DNA of 64,000 nt. It comes from Sphingomonadaceae bacterium PASS1 (lineage in GTDB: Bacteria; Pseudomonadota; Alphaproteobacteria; Sphingomonadales; Sphingomonadaceae). The translations under genes and the position numbers were made by a program. The number at the start of each line of letters is the position of its first letter. The first letter of the stretch is position 1. The DNA is taken from contig NKIR01000011.1 of assembly GCA_002255985.1 (NCBI GenBank), positions 1-64,000 on the forward strand, given 5' to 3'. This document shows positions 27,118 through 38,977 of the stretch, in pieces. Below the pieces are notes generated by a model that was not told the origin of the DNA, made no database searches, and saw only the letters and a program-made list of their open reading frames with translations.

Positions 27118-30100
27118 ATGCCCAAACGTACTGACATAAAATCCATCCTCATCATCGGCGCTGGCCCCATCATCATCGGGCAGGCGTGCGAGTTTGATTA
27201 TTCGGGGACGCAGGCGTGCAAGGCGTTGCGCGAAGAGGGCTATCGCATCATCCTCGTCAATTCGAACCCTGCGACGATCATGACCGATCCGGATATGGCC
27301 GATGCGACCTATGTCGAGCCGATTACACCCGAAATCGTCGCCAAGATCATCGAAAAAGAACGCCCCGACGCGGTGTTGCCGACGATGGGTGGGCAGACCG
27401 CGTTGAATGTTGCCTTGGCTTTGTTCAATGACGGTACGCTCGCGAAATATGGCGTTGAGATGATTGGCGCCGATGCCGAAGCGATCGACAAGGCTGAGGA
27501 CCGGATTAAGTTCCGCGACGCGATGACCAAAATTGGTCTGGAATCGGCGCGGTCGGGCATCGCGCATTCAATGGAAGAAGCGCTTGAGGTGCTTGAGCGC
27601 ACGGGCCTGCCATCAATCATTCGCCCCAGCTTCACCATGGGCGGCACCGGCGGCGGTATCGCTTACAACCGCGACGAGTTCATCAAGATCGTCACCGGCG
27701 GCCTTGATGCGTCGCCAACCACCGAAGTGCTGATTGAAGAATCGCTGCTCGGTTGGAAAGAATATGAGATGGAAGTGGTGCGTGACCGCGCGGACAATGC
27801 CATCATCATCTGCTCGATTGAGAATATCGACCCGATGGGTGTGCACACCGGCGATTCCATCACGGTTGCGCCAGCGCTGACGCTGACCGACAAAGAATAT
27901 CAGATCATGCGTAACGCGAGTATCGCGTGCTTGCGTGAAATCGGCGTAGAAACAGGTGGTTCGAACGTACAGTTCGCAGTCAATCCGAAGGATGGCCGCC
28001 TGATTGTGATCGAAATGAACCCGCGCGTTTCGCGTTCGTCGGCGCTTGCATCGAAAGCCACTGGCTTCCCGATTGCCAAGGTTGCGGCGAAGCTGGCGGT
28101 TGGCTTCACGCTCGATGAAATTACAAACGATATTACCGGCGCAACGCCAGCGTCGTTCGAACCGACGATCGATTATGTCGTCACCAAAATCCCGCGCTTT
28201 GCCTTTGAAAAGTTCAAAGGTGCCGAGCCATTGTTGCACACGGCGATGAAATCCGTGGGCGAAGTGATGGCGATTGGCCGCAACATCCACGAGAGCCTGC
28301 AAAAGGCGCTTCGTGGACTAGAAACCGGACTGTCGGGCTTCAATTATATCGACGCGCTTAAGGGGGCATCAAAAGATCAGCTTTCTGCCGAATTGAGCCG
28401 TGCGACGCCAGACCGGCTGTTGGTCGCGGCACAAGCGCTGCGTGAGGGCATGAGCGTTGCCGAAATTCACGCAATTGCAAAGTTCGATCCGTGGTTCCTT
28501 GAACGGCTAGAAGAGATCATTGCGGCGGAAAATGACGTCAAGACGAACGGCTTGCCCAATAGTGCCGAGGCGCTTCGTCGCCTGAAAGCCATGGGCTTTT
28601 CGGACAAGCGGCTTGCGTATCTGGCGCTGGAATCGGTCAATATCCGTCCGGGTATGGAAACCGCAGTCCGCCGTGGTTCCGGAATTGCCATGCAGGCTGC
28701 GCGCGCGATGGCTGGCGCGGTGACGGAAGATGAAGTGCGTGCGCTGCGCCACAAATTGGGCGTGCGTCCCGTGTTCAAACGCATCGATACTTGCGCCGCC
28801 GAGTTCGAAGCCAAAACGCCTTATATGTATTCGACCTATGAAGCCCCAAGCTTTGGCGCGCCGGAATGCGAGAGCCAGCCCACGGATCGCGAAAAGATCG
28901 TCATTCTGGGCGGCGGACCGAACCGCATCGGGCAGGGGATTGAGTTCGATTATTGCTGCGTTCATGCCTGTTTTGCTCTCGCGGATGCCGGCTATGAAAC
29001 GATCATGGTCAACTGCAATCCGGAAACCGTGTCGACCGATTATGACACCAGCGACCGTTTGTATTTCGAGCCGCTGACGGCGGAAGATGTGCTGGAAATC
29101 CTGCATGTCGAACAGCAGAATGGCACGCTGAAGGGCGTCATCGTCCAGTTCGGCGGACAGACCCCGCTGAACCTCGCAAAGGCGCTTGAGGCAGCTGGCA
29201 TCCCGATTTTGGGCACATCACCCGACGCCATCGATCTGGCCGAAGACCGCGAACGCTTTGCCGCGCTTATCAACAAGCTGAAGCTCAAGCAGCCCGAAAA
29301 TGGCATTGCGCGCAGCCGTGACGAAGCCATCAAGGTCGCCGAAACCATTGGTTATCCGGTGCTGATGCGGCCGTCCTACGTGCTTGGCGGGCGTGCGATG
29401 GAGATTGTCGATACACAGGCGCAACTGGAAAACTACATCCAGACGGCCGTTATCGTCTCGGGCGACTCGCCTGTATTGATCGACAGCTATTTGCGGGACG
29501 CCATTGAGGTGGATGTTGATGCCTTGTGCGATGGCGACGAGGTAGTCGTTGCCGGCATATTGCAGCATATTGAGGAAGCTGGCGTCCACAGCGGAGATTC
29601 CGCCTGCACCATCCCACCGTACAGCCTGCCCGATAACATCATCGCGGAAATCCGCCGCCAGACCGAATTGCTTGCGGTCAACCTGCATGTCCGCGGCCTG
29701 ATGAACATTCAGTTCGCGATCAAGGATGGCGAGGTGTACCTGATTGAGGTCAATCCACGGGCAAGTCGGACCGTGCCTTTCGTCGCGAAGGCCATCGGCG
29801 CACCTATCGCCAAGATCGCCGCGCGCGTTATGGCGGGAGAAAAGCTCAAGGACTTGCCGCCTATCAACCTCGACATCGATTATATCGCGGTCAAGGAAGC
29901 GGTATTCCCGTTTGATCGCTTCCCCGGCGTTGACCCCGTCCTTTCGCCTGAAATGAAATCAACAGGCGAAGTCATGGGCATCGACAGGGACTTTGCAACG
30001 GCCTTTGCCAAATCGCAGATCGGCGCGCGGATGCCACCACCGATGGGCGGGAAGCTGTTCGTTTCGGTTAAAGACACGGACAAGCCGGTTATCGTCCCCG

Positions 30101-30438
30101 CTGTCAAACAAGCGATTGCGTGCGGGTTTACCGTATGCGCAACGGACGGCACGGCAAATTATCTGCGGGAGCAAGGGATAGAGGTCGAGCGCGTGAACAA
30201 GGTCGCGCAGGGCCGCCCGCATATCGTCGACAAGATAAAAGACGGCGAAATCCAGCTGATTTTCAACACCACCGAAGGTTGGCAGAGCCTGAAAGACAGC
30301 GAAGAAATCCGCCGTTCCGCGTTGGTTGGCAAGGTTTCGCAATATACAACAGCCGCAGGAAGCATCGCTGTTGCACAGGCGATTGCGGCGCTGCAGCAAC
30401 GGCAACTTGAAGTTCGGCCACTTCAAGACTATTATTAA
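27118..30438 (+). CDS. carB: Carbamoyl-phosphate synthase large subunit
   Basis: The 1106-residue CarB combines bicarbonate, ammonia and two ATP into carbamoyl phosphate. It contains two homologous ATP-grasp halves ([17 protein letters not shown] near the N-terminus, [17 protein letters not shown] at the start of the second half), a central oligomerisation region, and a C-terminal MGS-like allosteric domain ([12 protein letters not shown] onward). It forms a transcription unit with carA. Length and motifs are normal. Confidence 0.98.
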   Translation: MPKRTDIKSILIIGAGPIIIGQACEFDYSGTQACKALREEGYRIILVNSNPATIMTDPDMADATYVEPITPEIVAKIIEKERPDAVLPTMGGQTALNVALALFNDGTLAKYGVEMIGADAEAIDKAEDRIKFRDAMTKIGLESARSGIAHSMEEALEVLERTGLPSIIRPSFTMGGTGGGIAYNRDEFIKIVTGGLDASPTTEVLIEESLLGWKEYEMEVVRDRADNAIIICSIENIDPMGVHTGDSITVAPALTLTDKEYQIMRNASIACLREIGVETGGSNVQFAVNPKDGRLIVIEMNPRVSRSSALASKATGFPIAKVAAKLAVGFTLDEITNDITGATPASFEPTIDYVVTKIPRFAFEKFKGAEPLLHTAMKSVGEVMAIGRNIHESLQKALRGLETGLSGFNYIDALKGASKDQLSAELSRATPDRLLVAAQALREGMSVAEIHAIAKFDPWFLERLEEIIAAENDVKTNGLPNSAEALRRLKAMGFSDKRLAYLALESVNIRPGMETAVRRGSGIAMQAARAMAGAVTEDEVRALRHKLGVRPVFKRIDTCAAEFEAKTPYMYSTYEAPSFGAPECESQPTDREKIVILGGGPNRIGQGIEFDYCCVHACFALADAGYETIMVNCNPETVSTDYDTSDRLYFEPLTAEDVLEILHVEQQNGTLKGVIVQFGGQTPLNLAKALEAAGIPILGTSPDAIDLAEDRERFAALINKLKLKQPENGIARSRDEAIKVAETIGYPVLMRPSYVLGGRAMEIVDTQAQLENYIQTAVIVSGDSPVLIDSYLRDAIEVDVDALCDGDEVVVAGILQHIEEAGVHSGDSACTIPPYSLPDNIIAEIRRQTELLAVNLHVRGLMNIQFAIKDGEVYLIEVNPRASRTVPFVAKAIGAPIAKIAARVMAGEKLKDLPPINLDIDYIAVKEAVFPFDRFPGVDPVLSPEMKSTGEVMGIDRDFATAFAKSQIGARMPPPMGGKLFVSVKDTDKPVIVPAVKQAIACGFTVCATDGTANYLREQGIEVERVNKVAQGRPHIVDKIKDGEIQLIFNTTEGWQSLKDSEEIRRSALVGKVSQYTTAAGSIAVAQAIAALQQRQLEVRPLQDYY

Positions 30439-30535
30439 GACGAGCAGTATCTTTCCCCGACAATTGAACTGCATATCGGATTGATGTTTATCATTTCTCC
30501 GGTCGGGATGTTTTTGTGACGAAGGGTTTTGCCTG

Positions 30536-31012
30536 ATGGCGAGTTTTGAGAAATATCCGATGTTGGCTGAAGGCTATGAAAAGCTTACAACCGACTTGAA
30601 ACGCCTTCGTGATGAGCGACCATTGATTGTGGAAGCAATTGAGGAAGCGCGTGCGCATGGCGATCTGTCGGAAAATGCCGAATATCATGCTGCCAAGGAA
30701 CGCCAGGGTCAGGTTGAAGCCGCGATTTCAGAAATCGAAGACAAGATCGGTCGCGCACAAATTATCGATCCGACGACTTTGTCGGGCGACAAGATTGTTT
30801 TCGGCGCAACGGTGACGTTGATGGACGAAGACGATAAGCCCGTGCGTTATCAGCTTGTGGGTGAAACCGAAGCCGATGCGAAGGCTGGCCGTATTTCATA
30901 CAACTCGCCATTGGGTCGCGCGCTTATTGGGCGGATTGCCGACGATGAAGTCGAAGTTACTGTGCCATCGGGTGACAAATTTTATCTCGTCTCCAAAATC
31001 GAGTTCATCTGA
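30536..31012 (+). CDS. greA: Transcription elongation factor GreA
   Basis: GreA rescues backtracked RNA polymerase by stimulating transcript cleavage. This 158-residue protein has the N-terminal coiled coil with the acidic tip ([13 protein letters not shown], about residues 42-54), which supplies the catalytic acidic residues, and the C-terminal FKBP-like domain ([13 protein letters not shown]). An AAGGG precedes the ATG by about nine bases. It follows carB by 97 bases, as in many proteobacteria. Confidence 0.97.
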   Translation: MASFEKYPMLAEGYEKLTTDLKRLRDERPLIVEAIEEARAHGDLSENAEYHAAKERQGQVEAAISEIEDKIGRAQIIDPTTLSGDKIVFGATVTLMDEDDKPVRYQLVGETEADAKAGRISYNSPLGRALIGRIADDEVEVTVPSGDKFYLVSKIEFI

Positions 31013-31048
31013 ACATGCGTTTCGTCATGAAGCGCCGTAATATTTGAC

Positions 31049-31711
31049 ATGCAGTTTCCCAGCGGACCTGTCACCAACGCACTCATCATCATCAATCTGG
31101 CAGTTGCTGCCATTTTGCTGGTGCCTTCATGGTGGCAATATGCTGTCGTTTCGGGCGGGCTATTCCCGATACGGTTAAGCGGCGATAGCTCCGCGTTTGG
31201 TGACATAACATTTCTCGTGCCGGCGTTGCTCACGCCGCTCACGGCCGCATTTTTGCATGGTGGGATCGCACACGTCATCATGAACATGCTGATGCTTTTG
31301 CTGATCGGCAAAATGGTTGAACGCGTTTTGGGCGGCGGTCTCTTTTTGGCGCTGTACTTTGTGTCGGCTTATGTCGCTGCGGGTACTGAGTGGCTCGCTG
31401 CATATCTGCAATTGCCGATGTCTTTGGACATGATGGCGCCTGCAATTGGCGCAAGCGGCGCGATATCGGGGGTTATTGGGGCTTATGTATTGCTGTTCCC
31501 GAACAAACAGCCAAAGCCTTGGGGGCCGGTTCCTGCAGGGATCGCGCGTCCGCTCCATCTGACCCTGGCCTGGATTGGCCTGAACCTCGCGATGGGCTTT
31601 GTCGGACCGGGCTTAGGCATCGGCATTGCCATCTGGTCGCATATCGGTGGTTTTGTGATTGGGCTGGCTCTGGCACGGCCATTGCTGCTGTGGCGATATC
31701 GTAAGGCCTGA
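31049..31711 (+). CDS. Rhomboid family intramembrane serine protease
   Basis: The 220-residue inner-membrane protein has about six transmembrane segments. The rhomboid signature is complete: His75-x3-Asn79 in segment 2, catalytic Ser136 in GASG, and His198 in WSHIGGF of the last segment. Rhomboids cleave transmembrane helices of substrate proteins; the substrate is unknown here. It lies 36 bases after greA and may share its transcript. Confidence 0.93.
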   Translation: MQFPSGPVTNALIIINLAVAAILLVPSWWQYAVVSGGLFPIRLSGDSSAFGDITFLVPALLTPLTAAFLHGGIAHVIMNMLMLLLIGKMVERVLGGGLFLALYFVSAYVAAGTEWLAAYLQLPMSLDMMAPAIGASGAISGVIGAYVLLFPNKQPKPWGPVPAGIARPLHLTLAWIGLNLAMGFVGPGLGIGIAIWSHIGGFVIGLALARPLLLWRYRKA

Positions 31712-31759
31712 GGCGTTGACGTCACCCTGATGGGTTCACGGTGACGTGCAATGCGGGAT

Positions 31760-31990
31760 TTACGCGTCCGGTTGCAGCAACTTGTGCAAATGAACGACGA
31801 CATATTTCATTTCGGCATCATCAACTGTGCGCTGTGCGGCGGCCCGCCACGCTTCTTCAGCGCTGGCATAGTCCGGAAACATGCCAACAATGTCCAATTT
31901 TTCTAAATCCGTAAACTTCAACGTCTGTGGGTTTTCAACCCGTCCACCAAAGACGAGATGCAATTTTGTGTCGGTCACGCTGTTATCCAA
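31760..31990 (-). CDS. DUF4170 family small protein
   Basis: This 76-residue soluble protein matches the short alphaproteobacterial DUF4170 family. It has a strand LHLVFGGRV, the segment DIVGMFPDYASAEEAWRAAAQRTVDDAEMKY given here only in part (MFPDYASAEEAWRAAA), and a C-terminal YVVVHLHKLL. Function is unknown. Its start abuts the stop of the upstream gene (no gap), so it is the last member of a leftward operon of small envelope-related proteins. Confident as a real gene, with no assigned role. Confidence 0.8.
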   Translation of the reverse strand: MDNSVTDTKLHLVFGGRVENPQTLKFTDLEKLDIVGMFPDYASAEEAWRAAAQRTVDDAEMKYVVVHLHKLLQPDA

Positions 31991-32494
31991 TTATTTTTCT
32001 TTGGCAGCATCCGTTGCCGCCTGACTCGCGGCTTTTACAGCGACAGCGGCTTTGCTGACAAGGTCCCTAAATTGCAAACGCAACGCGTCGCCGTTCAGGC
32101 CAAGGCTTTCGACCTTATCCTTACCGGCGGCTTTCGCGGCTTCAACCATTTTGCGGGCCTTTTTGTTCAGCTTTTTACCGGCTTTGCCCAAAACTTTCGT
32201 TTCGCGCTCTGTACGCGGCAAAAGCGCGCCGAAGATTGCGCCGATCGCGATGCCGCCCAGAATGATGGCCAACGGATTTTTGTCGATGCCGTCGCTGGTC
32301 TTATCTTTGGCCTTGCGTGCCAGTTCGCGCGATTGTTGCACACCGATTGCGGCCGCGCCCTTGCCCTTTTCATATGCTTCAGATGCCTTGGCACGTGCTG
32401 CAGCGGTGGATTGCGTCGTTTTCGCCTTCGCGGTTGCAAGGCTGTCTTTCGCGCTGTCAGCTGCGGTTTTGATGCTGTCGCCAATCTTGCTCAT
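31991..32494 (-). CDS. Ala/Lys-rich small membrane-anchored protein
   Basis: The 167-residue protein begins with an amphipathic, Ala/Lys-rich helix (residues 1-70), then a hydrophobic segment AIILGGIAIGAIFGALL (about 75-91), then another Lys/Ala-rich helical tail. It resembles the ElaB/DUF883-like class of small inner-membrane proteins only in style; I cannot name a family. It belongs to the 31760-33840 operon of similar proteins. Low-complexity composition makes homology calls unsafe. Confidence 0.65.
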   Translation of the reverse strand: MSKIGDSIKTAADSAKDSLATAKAKTTQSTAAARAKASEAYEKGKGAAAIGVQQSRELARKAKDKTSDGIDKNPLAIILGGIAIGAIFGALLPRTERETKVLGKAGKKLNKKARKMVEAAKAAGKDKVESLGLNGDALRLQFRDLVSKAAVAVKAASQAATDAAKEK

Positions 32495-32518
32495 GTTTCG
32501 TTCCTATATCATCCTATA

Positions 32519-32854
32519 TCAATCGCCAACGGGCGCGTTTGTTTTACTCTTTCGCAAGCTTGAAATCCAACGCGAAATCGGACGGCGGGCGGCCACCAAT
32601 AATGTTGCTGCGCCGAGTATGCCGATCAACGGTGCTTTCTTCTTCACGACTTGGATGGTCTCATCCGCAGCCTTTTTTGCCTGCGATTTTTTCAAAGCGA
32701 CCAGCTTGCGAACCTGGTTGCGGGGGTTGAGAATATCCTGAGCAACGGCGATGCTGCCCTTAAGCTTACGCCGAAGATTACGCCGTTCTGCATGCGACAA
32801 TATAACGCTTTCGCGGTCTGTGACAACCGGGTCTTCAGGTAAGATCGTCGACAT
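32519..32854 (-). CDS. Small basic membrane protein, hypothetical
   Basis: This 111-residue protein has a basic, helical first 75 residues (ERRNLRRKLKG, KKSQAKKAADE) and one hydrophobic stretch (APLIGILGAATLLVAA, about 73-88), then a basic tail. No family is recognised. Its start overlaps the end of the holin-like gene by 20 bases, which shows coupled expression. Position and composition suggest an envelope-associated accessory protein. Confidence 0.65.
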   Translation of the reverse strand: MSTILPEDPVVTDRESVILSHAERRNLRRKLKGSIAVAQDILNPRNQVRKLVALKKSQAKKAADETIQVVKKKAPLIGILGAATLLVAARRPISRWISSLRKSKTNAPVGD

Positions 32855-33242
32855 TCTCTTGCATTTCCGGAAAGTAAACTTTCCTCATCCATTTTCGTGC
32901 CAGCGTTCCAAAAATGACCGCAACGACGATAAACGTGAAAGTGACAACCAACGTGGCCGCCAGCGGACCGATTAACGGGGCCAAAGTCAGCACCAGCCCC
33001 AACACAAACGCGATTGATGCGCCGATGAGTGCGAACGCCGCAATCGCGCCATAGAGGAACGCAGATCGGAACACGTGCCGCATGTAATCAAGACGCGAAC
33101 GGTAATATTGCATTTCTGCCTTCACCAGCGCGCGCAGGTCTTCCATCACCAACGAAACCTGTTCGCTTGCGGTCGCTTCTGCCGGTTTCGGGCTATCCTC
33201 CACCAATTCGTCCTGACGCTGATCCATAAACATTGGTTTCAC
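32835..33242 (-). CDS. Phage-holin-family (Act_Hol_X/DUF1469-like) membrane protein
   Basis: The 135-residue protein has an N-terminal cytosolic helix (LVMEDLRALVKAEMQYYRS, given here as ALVKAEMQYYRSRL) and two transmembrane segments at about 61-89 and 91-113. That is the layout of chromosomal proteins named phage holin family or DUF1469. Despite the name there is no phage around it. It is the second gene of a small leftward operon, 46 bases after the DUF883-like gene. Confidence 0.75.
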   Translation of the reverse strand: MKPMFMDQRQDELVEDSPKPAEATASEQVSLVMEDLRALVKAEMQYYRSRLDYMRHVFRSAFLYGAIAAFALIGASIAFVLGLVLTLAPLIGPLAATLVVTFTFIVVAVIFGTLARKWMRKVYFPEMQENVDDLT

Positions 33243-33288
33243 TTATCGGTCAAAAGCGGCCTTTTGCAAAGCCGCTAATGCTGTCTAA

Positions 33289-33840
33289 TTAGGCGTCCTT
33301 GCCGCCTGAGCGAATGAGGCGTGCGAGTACAAAACCAATGGCTGCTGCCGCGCCAACCGCAACTGCCGGGCTTTTGCGGACAAACTGGCGGGCATCATCG
33401 GCCAAGGCATCGACATCTTTTGCGTTCATCTTGCCAGCGAAGCCTTCAACCATGTCTGCTGCGCTACGGGCGTAATCGCCATATTGCTTGCCGACATTGT
33501 CATCGATGGTCGCAGCGCTGTCGCGGATAAGCTTACCAATGCTGCCGACGGCTTCAGTGGCGCGGTCCTTGCCTTTTTCAGCCGCGGCGCGCGCGCTGTC
33601 GGTTGCCTTCGATTTGAAATCATTCATTTCTGATTTGACCTTTGATTTAACGTCGCCCGTTTTGCCATTAGCAGGCTGCGCCTTTGCCACGGCCTTTGGC
33701 GCGGAAGTCGTCGCCGCGGGTTTTGCGGCCTTGGTAGCGGCTGGCTTAACTGCTGCTGTCTTCGCAGCCGCTGGCTTGGCGGTTGCTTTTTTCACGGGCG
33801 CTGGTTTCGCCGCCGCTTTTGGCTTTTCAGTTTCGGCCAT
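33289..33840 (-). CDS. Ala/Lys/Pro-rich DUF883/ElaB-like protein
   Basis: The first 65 of 183 residues are Lys-Pro-Ala repeats resembling histone H1-like tails. They are followed by helices (KSKVKSEMNDFKSKATDSA, RAAAEKGKDRATEAVG) and a C-terminal hydrophobic anchor (AVAVGAAAAIGFVLARLIR) typical of ElaB/YqjD proteins, which tether ribosomes to the membrane in E. coli under stress. That function is by analogy only. It is the first gene of the operon, facing away from eno across 200 bases. Confidence 0.7.
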   Translation of the reverse strand: MAETEKPKAAAKPAPVKKATAKPAAAKTAAVKPAATKAAKPAATTSAPKAVAKAQPANGKTGDVKSKVKSEMNDFKSKATDSARAAAEKGKDRATEAVGSIGKLIRDSAATIDDNVGKQYGDYARSAADMVEGFAGKMNAKDVDALADDARQFVRKSPAVAVGAAAAIGFVLARLIRSGGKDA

Positions 33841-33950
33841 GGGAATATGCTCCTATCGGTTAAGTGCGGGCACTCAAATGGGCGCCGCGATATCTCATAT
33901 TTGTACGGGCGGTGCCTTAGTCAACTATAGCACCATAAAATTACATTTAA

Positions 33951-35315
<1,365 letters not shown>

Positions 35316-35361
35316 CCCCTCCTTTCTTGCCATTTTTGCGAAAATATGATTCTGTCTGAAT

Positions 35362-35673
35362 ATGGTGCGTTCAAACCGGAAGCCTGAATATGTGAAGTCG
35401 GTGATTGGGCCAGCGTTGGCGCTTGTCGCTTTGCTGGGTATTGCGTCTTATGCGCTTCTTGGGCCAACCGGCATCATTGCGTGGACCGACTATCGGGCGG
35501 CGCTGAGCGAGCGTAAAATTGAACTAGCCAAATTACAAAAGGAGCGGGACGCTCTGCGGAATCGGCAGTTGCTTCTGGACCGCGACAATGTCGACCCTGA
35601 CTTGGCCGGTGAGTTAATGCGCAAGGAATTGAACGTTGTTGCCCCGGATGAGGTTGTTGTTCCTTTAAAGTGA
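35362..35673 (+). CDS. FtsB/DivIC-like septum formation initiator
   Basis: The 103-residue protein has a short cytosolic N-terminus, one transmembrane helix (about 13-35) and a periplasmic coiled coil (RKIELAKLQKERDALRNRQ, residues 50-68), the FtsB/DivIC plan. FtsB works with FtsL and FtsQ at the division septum. The location directly after eno is the conserved one for ftsB in proteobacteria, which supports the call despite weak sequence conservation in this family. Confidence 0.85.
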   Translation: MVRSNRKPEYVKSVIGPALALVALLGIASYALLGPTGIIAWTDYRAALSERKIELAKLQKERDALRNRQLLLDRDNVDPDLAGELMRKELNVVAPDEVVVPLK

Positions 35674-35798
35674 TACATTCGTCATAGAATGAATAGCTAT
35701 GCAGTGCATTCCGGTGCGGAAAAGCGCTTTTCACCTTGGTCGATTTTGACTAGGCGACAATGCATGCGCATATAAAAATTCCACCAAAGGAACTTGTT

Positions 35799-36869
35799 TT
35801 GGCAACCACCCCAGCGAAAAAATCTGTGTCGAAGAAGGCCAGTGTGAGCGAAGACGCCGCGCGCGCCAACCGCGAGCGTCCGAGCGAACCAAAGCCATAT
35901 AAGGCGTCCAAAGAAGAGCTTTTAAAGTTCTATCGCGACATGCTGTTGATCCGCCGTTTTGAAGAAAAAGCGGGGCAGTTATATGGTCTGGGCCTGATCG
36001 GTGGGTTTTGCCATTTGTACATCGGCCAAGAAGCCGTCGCCATTGGCCTCCAATCCGCGCTGACGCCGGGCAAGGATAGCGTCATCACGGGCTATCGTGA
36101 CCATGGACATATGTTGGCATATGGCATTGATCCCAATCTGATCATGGCGGAACTGACTGGCCGTGCGGCGGGCATTTCGCAGGGCAAGGGCGGGTCGATG
36201 CACATGTTTTCGACCGAGCATAAATTCTACGGCGGCCATGGTATCGTCGGCGCGCAAGTATCGTTAGGTGCGGGCCTTGCGTTCGGTCACAAATATTCGA
36301 ACGATGGCGGGGTGTGCCTCGCATATTTCGGCGACGGTGCGTCTAACCAAGGACAGGTCTACGAAAGCTTTAACATGGCGGAATTGTGGAAGCTTCCGAT
36401 CATTTTCGTCATTGAGAATAACCAATATGCGATGGGCACCAGCGTAAACCGCGCGTCGTCCGAGGACCAATTGTACCGCCGCGGTGAAAGCTTCCGTATT
36501 CCCGGCATTCAGGTTGACGGTATGGACGTTCTCGCCGTGCGAGGCGCAGCCGAGGTCGCATTGGATTGGGTGCGCAGCGGCAAGGGGCCGGTGTTGCTCG
36601 AAATGAAGACGTACCGTTATCGCGGGCACTCTATGTCTGATCCGGCGAAGTACAGAAGCCGCGATGAAGTGCAGTCGGTACGTGACAACAGCGACCCTAT
36701 TGAGGGATGCAAGGCGTATCTGGCCGACCTTGGCGTGGGCGATGACGAGTTGAAGGCCATTGAGAAGGAAATCCGGAAAATCGTGAATGAATCTGCTGAT
36801 TTTGCGGAAGCATCGCCTGAACCGGATTTGTCCGAACTATATACTGACGTGTTGGTGGAGCAATATTGA
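35799..36869 (+). CDS. pdhA: Pyruvate dehydrogenase E1 component, alpha subunit
   Basis: PdhA binds thiamine diphosphate and decarboxylates pyruvate in the E1 heterotetramer. The ThDP motif starts at [17 protein letters not shown] and ends in ENNQYAMG; the catalytic loop region has [12 protein letters not shown]. An AAAGGA seven bases before a TTG at 35799 favours that start (MATTPAKKS); the ATG at 35760 lacks a ribosome site. pdhB overlaps its stop by one base, ensuring equal subunit output. Confidence 0.95.
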   Translation: MATTPAKKSVSKKASVSEDAARANRERPSEPKPYKASKEELLKFYRDMLLIRRFEEKAGQLYGLGLIGGFCHLYIGQEAVAIGLQSALTPGKDSVITGYRDHGHMLAYGIDPNLIMAELTGRAAGISQGKGGSMHMFSTEHKFYGGHGIVGAQVSLGAGLAFGHKYSNDGGVCLAYFGDGASNQGQVYESFNMAELWKLPIIFVIENNQYAMGTSVNRASSEDQLYRRGESFRIPGIQVDGMDVLAVRGAAEVALDWVRSGKGPVLLEMKTYRYRGHSMSDPAKYRSRDEVQSVRDNSDPIEGCKAYLADLGVGDDELKAIEKEIRKIVNESADFAEASPEPDLSELYTDVLVEQY

Positions 36870-38218
36870 TGGCAATAGAACTGAAAATGCCCGCGCTTTC
36901 GCCAACAATGGAAGAAGGCACGCTTGCCAGATGGTTGGTTAAGGAAGGCGATAGCGTCAAGTCTGGCGATATCCTTGCCGAGATCGAAACCGATAAGGCG
37001 ACGATGGAGTTTGAAGCGGTTGATGAGGGCGTGATTACCTCCATTTCCGTGCCCGAGGGCACCGACGGCGTGAAGGTGGGCACCGTGATTGCGCTTATCT
37101 CCAGCGACGATGAGGCTGCGGCTCCAGTAAAAACCACCCCAGCGCCAGCCGTCGCACCGACGCCTGCTCCTGAGGTCGTGGTTACGGTCGCTCCCGTTGC
37201 TCCGAAGACTGCGCCTACCGCAATCGATGGAGCTGCGATGCAGTCGGTTACTTTGCGTGAAGCTTTGCGTGACGCAATGGCGGAAGAAATGCGCCGCGAT
37301 GACCGCGTATTTGTCATGGGTGAGGAAGTTGCCGAATATCAGGGCGCTTACAAAGTTACGCAGGGCTTGCTTGACGAATTCGGCGCCCGCCGCGTTATCG
37401 ATACGCCAATTACCGAATATGGCTTTGCAGGTATCGGCACTGGCGCCGCGATGGGCGGGCTTCGCCCCGTCATCGAATTCATGACGTTTAACTTTGCGAT
37501 GCAGGCCATTGATCACATCATCAACTCAGCGGCAAAGACAAATTACATGTCGGGTGGCCAGATGCGCTGCCCCATCGTGTTCCGTGGTCCAAACGGTGCC
37601 GCAGCGCGCGTCGGCGCGCAACACAGCCAGAATTACGCGCCATGGTATGCCGGCGTACCCGGCCTGATTGTAATTGCACCCTATGATGCCGCAGACGCCA
37701 AAGGCTTGTTGAAGGCCGCGATCCGATGCGAGGACCCTGTCGTGTTCCTCGAAAACGAATTGCTTTACGGTCGCACGTTTGAAGTTCCCGCAGGGGACGA
37801 CCATGTGCTGCCGATTGGTAAGGCACGCATCATGCGTGAAGGCACAGACGTTACTATCGTGAGCTATTCCATTGGCGTGGGGTTGTCATTGGAGGCAGCT
37901 GACAAATTAGCCGCCGAAGGCATCAGCGCGGAAGTTATCGACCTACGCACCATTCGTCCGCTGGATACGCAAACCGTGCTCGCGAGCCTTGCAAAAACCA
38001 ATCGTCTTGTTGTGGCCGAAGAAGGTTGGCCGGTTTGTTCGGTTGGCAGCGAAATCCTTGCGGTGTGTATGGAGCAGGGCTTCGATGATCTCGACGCCCC
38101 CGTCTTGCGCATCACGAACGAAGATGTTCCGATGCCTTATGCTGCCAATTTGGAGAAGGCGACGCTCATTAACGCCGACAAGATTGTTGCTGGCGTGCGC
38201 AAAACGCTAGGTCTTTAG
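36869..38218 (+). CDS. pdhB: Pyruvate dehydrogenase E1 component, beta subunit with lipoyl domain
   Basis: The 449-residue subunit carries an N-terminal lipoyl domain ([14 protein letters not shown] with the lipoylated Lys at about residue 43), an Ala/Pro linker (about 85-125) and the transketolase-like beta core ([33 protein letters not shown]). A lipoyl domain on E1 beta is characteristic of alphaproteobacteria. The ATG overlaps the pdhA stop (TGATG). LipA, which makes the lipoyl group, is encoded at 62974-63900. E2 and E3 genes are not in the window. Confidence 0.96.
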   Translation: MAIELKMPALSPTMEEGTLARWLVKEGDSVKSGDILAEIETDKATMEFEAVDEGVITSISVPEGTDGVKVGTVIALISSDDEAAAPVKTTPAPAVAPTPAPEVVVTVAPVAPKTAPTAIDGAAMQSVTLREALRDAMAEEMRRDDRVFVMGEEVAEYQGAYKVTQGLLDEFGARRVIDTPITEYGFAGIGTGAAMGGLRPVIEFMTFNFAMQAIDHIINSAAKTNYMSGGQMRCPIVFRGPNGAAARVGAQHSQNYAPWYAGVPGLIVIAPYDAADAKGLLKAAIRCEDPVVFLENELLYGRTFEVPAGDDHVLPIGKARIMREGTDVTIVSYSIGVGLSLEAADKLAAEGISAEVIDLRTIRPLDTQTVLASLAKTNRLVVAEEGWPVCSVGSEILAVCMEQGFDDLDAPVLRITNEDVPMPYAANLEKATLINADKIVAGVRKTLGL

Positions 38219-38239
38219 AGGTAGAGTCATTGCCCCGCT

Positions 38240-38974
38240 CTATGTCCATGGACAGGTCGCGGCGGTTACATTCTCAACGTTGTAGATGCCGTCGCTTCCA
38301 ACCGGACCAACGGTGTCACGGTTCTCTCGAACGACCATTGATGCAACTTGGCTGATTGTTCTGTCGGTCAGTTTCGAAAAGCCGTTTACGATCAGCGGTT
38401 TGAAGTAATATTGCAGTTCAACGAACATCAATACGCCTCCAGGTGGAGGGGATACTTGCCGTCCGACAGGGCCAATTCCTGTGATGCTGGTCGCTGTCGA
38501 CTTGGTGCCGTAGTTGGAGGAATAAAAAGCGGCGGAGCCAGCACAACGTTGCCACCGGATACGATAGCGCGGCGCCGAAGCGTTGAATGCGGCCACCTGT
38601 TCAACACTGGATAAAATGATCCGGGTGTTACCGCGAATAGACAGCACGCCGGTTATTGGATCGATATAAGAGTGGCTTCCGCTAACGGCGATGCGGTCGC
38701 CCTCACGCAAGGAACCTTCAAAAACGTCTTTGATTTGCGCTTCGGAAATGGTCTTGTTTGCAGTCGGCGTTGTTGAACCAATTCGCGCTGCACTATCTGC
38801 GGTGTGAATTGTAATCTGGTTTAGCTGCATGATAACGGAAGCGTAGTTTGCGGTTTCGACGCCACATACAACCAGGCCGATAAAGAACGGCAACGAGACC
38901 GCAAGCTCAACCATGGCCAAACCACTTTCGTTGCGCTTTAGCTGGCGGAAAGTGCTGAGAAGTTTGTTTTCCAT
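38240..38974 (-). CDS. TadE-like pseudopilin/pilus assembly protein
   Basis: The 244-residue protein has the TadE-type N-terminus: a charged leader, then GLAMVELAVSLPFFIGLVVCG (shown here as GLAMVELAVSLPFF), where the Glu after the hydrophobic start is the signature. This is followed by a long extracytoplasmic domain. TadE proteins are minor pilins of Flp/Tad pili. It is the last of three same-strand genes separated by only 3-5 bases. No Tad secretion ATPase or platform gene is nearby. Confidence 0.8.
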   Translation of the reverse strand: MENKLLSTFRQLKRNESGLAMVELAVSLPFFIGLVVCGVETANYASVIMQLNQITIHTADSAARIGSTTPTANKTISEAQIKDVFEGSLREGDRIAVSGSHSYIDPITGVLSIRGNTRIILSSVEQVAAFNASAPRYRIRWQRCAGSAAFYSSNYGTKSTATSITGIGPVGRQVSPPPGGVLMFVELQYYFKPLIVNGFSKLTDRTISQVASMVVRENRDTVGPVGSDGIYNVENVTAATCPWT

Positions 38975-38977
38975 GTT

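Noticed and set aside
32835-33242. Prophage remnant suggested by the holin-family gene
   Set aside because: No other phage gene nearby; this family is commonly chromosomal.
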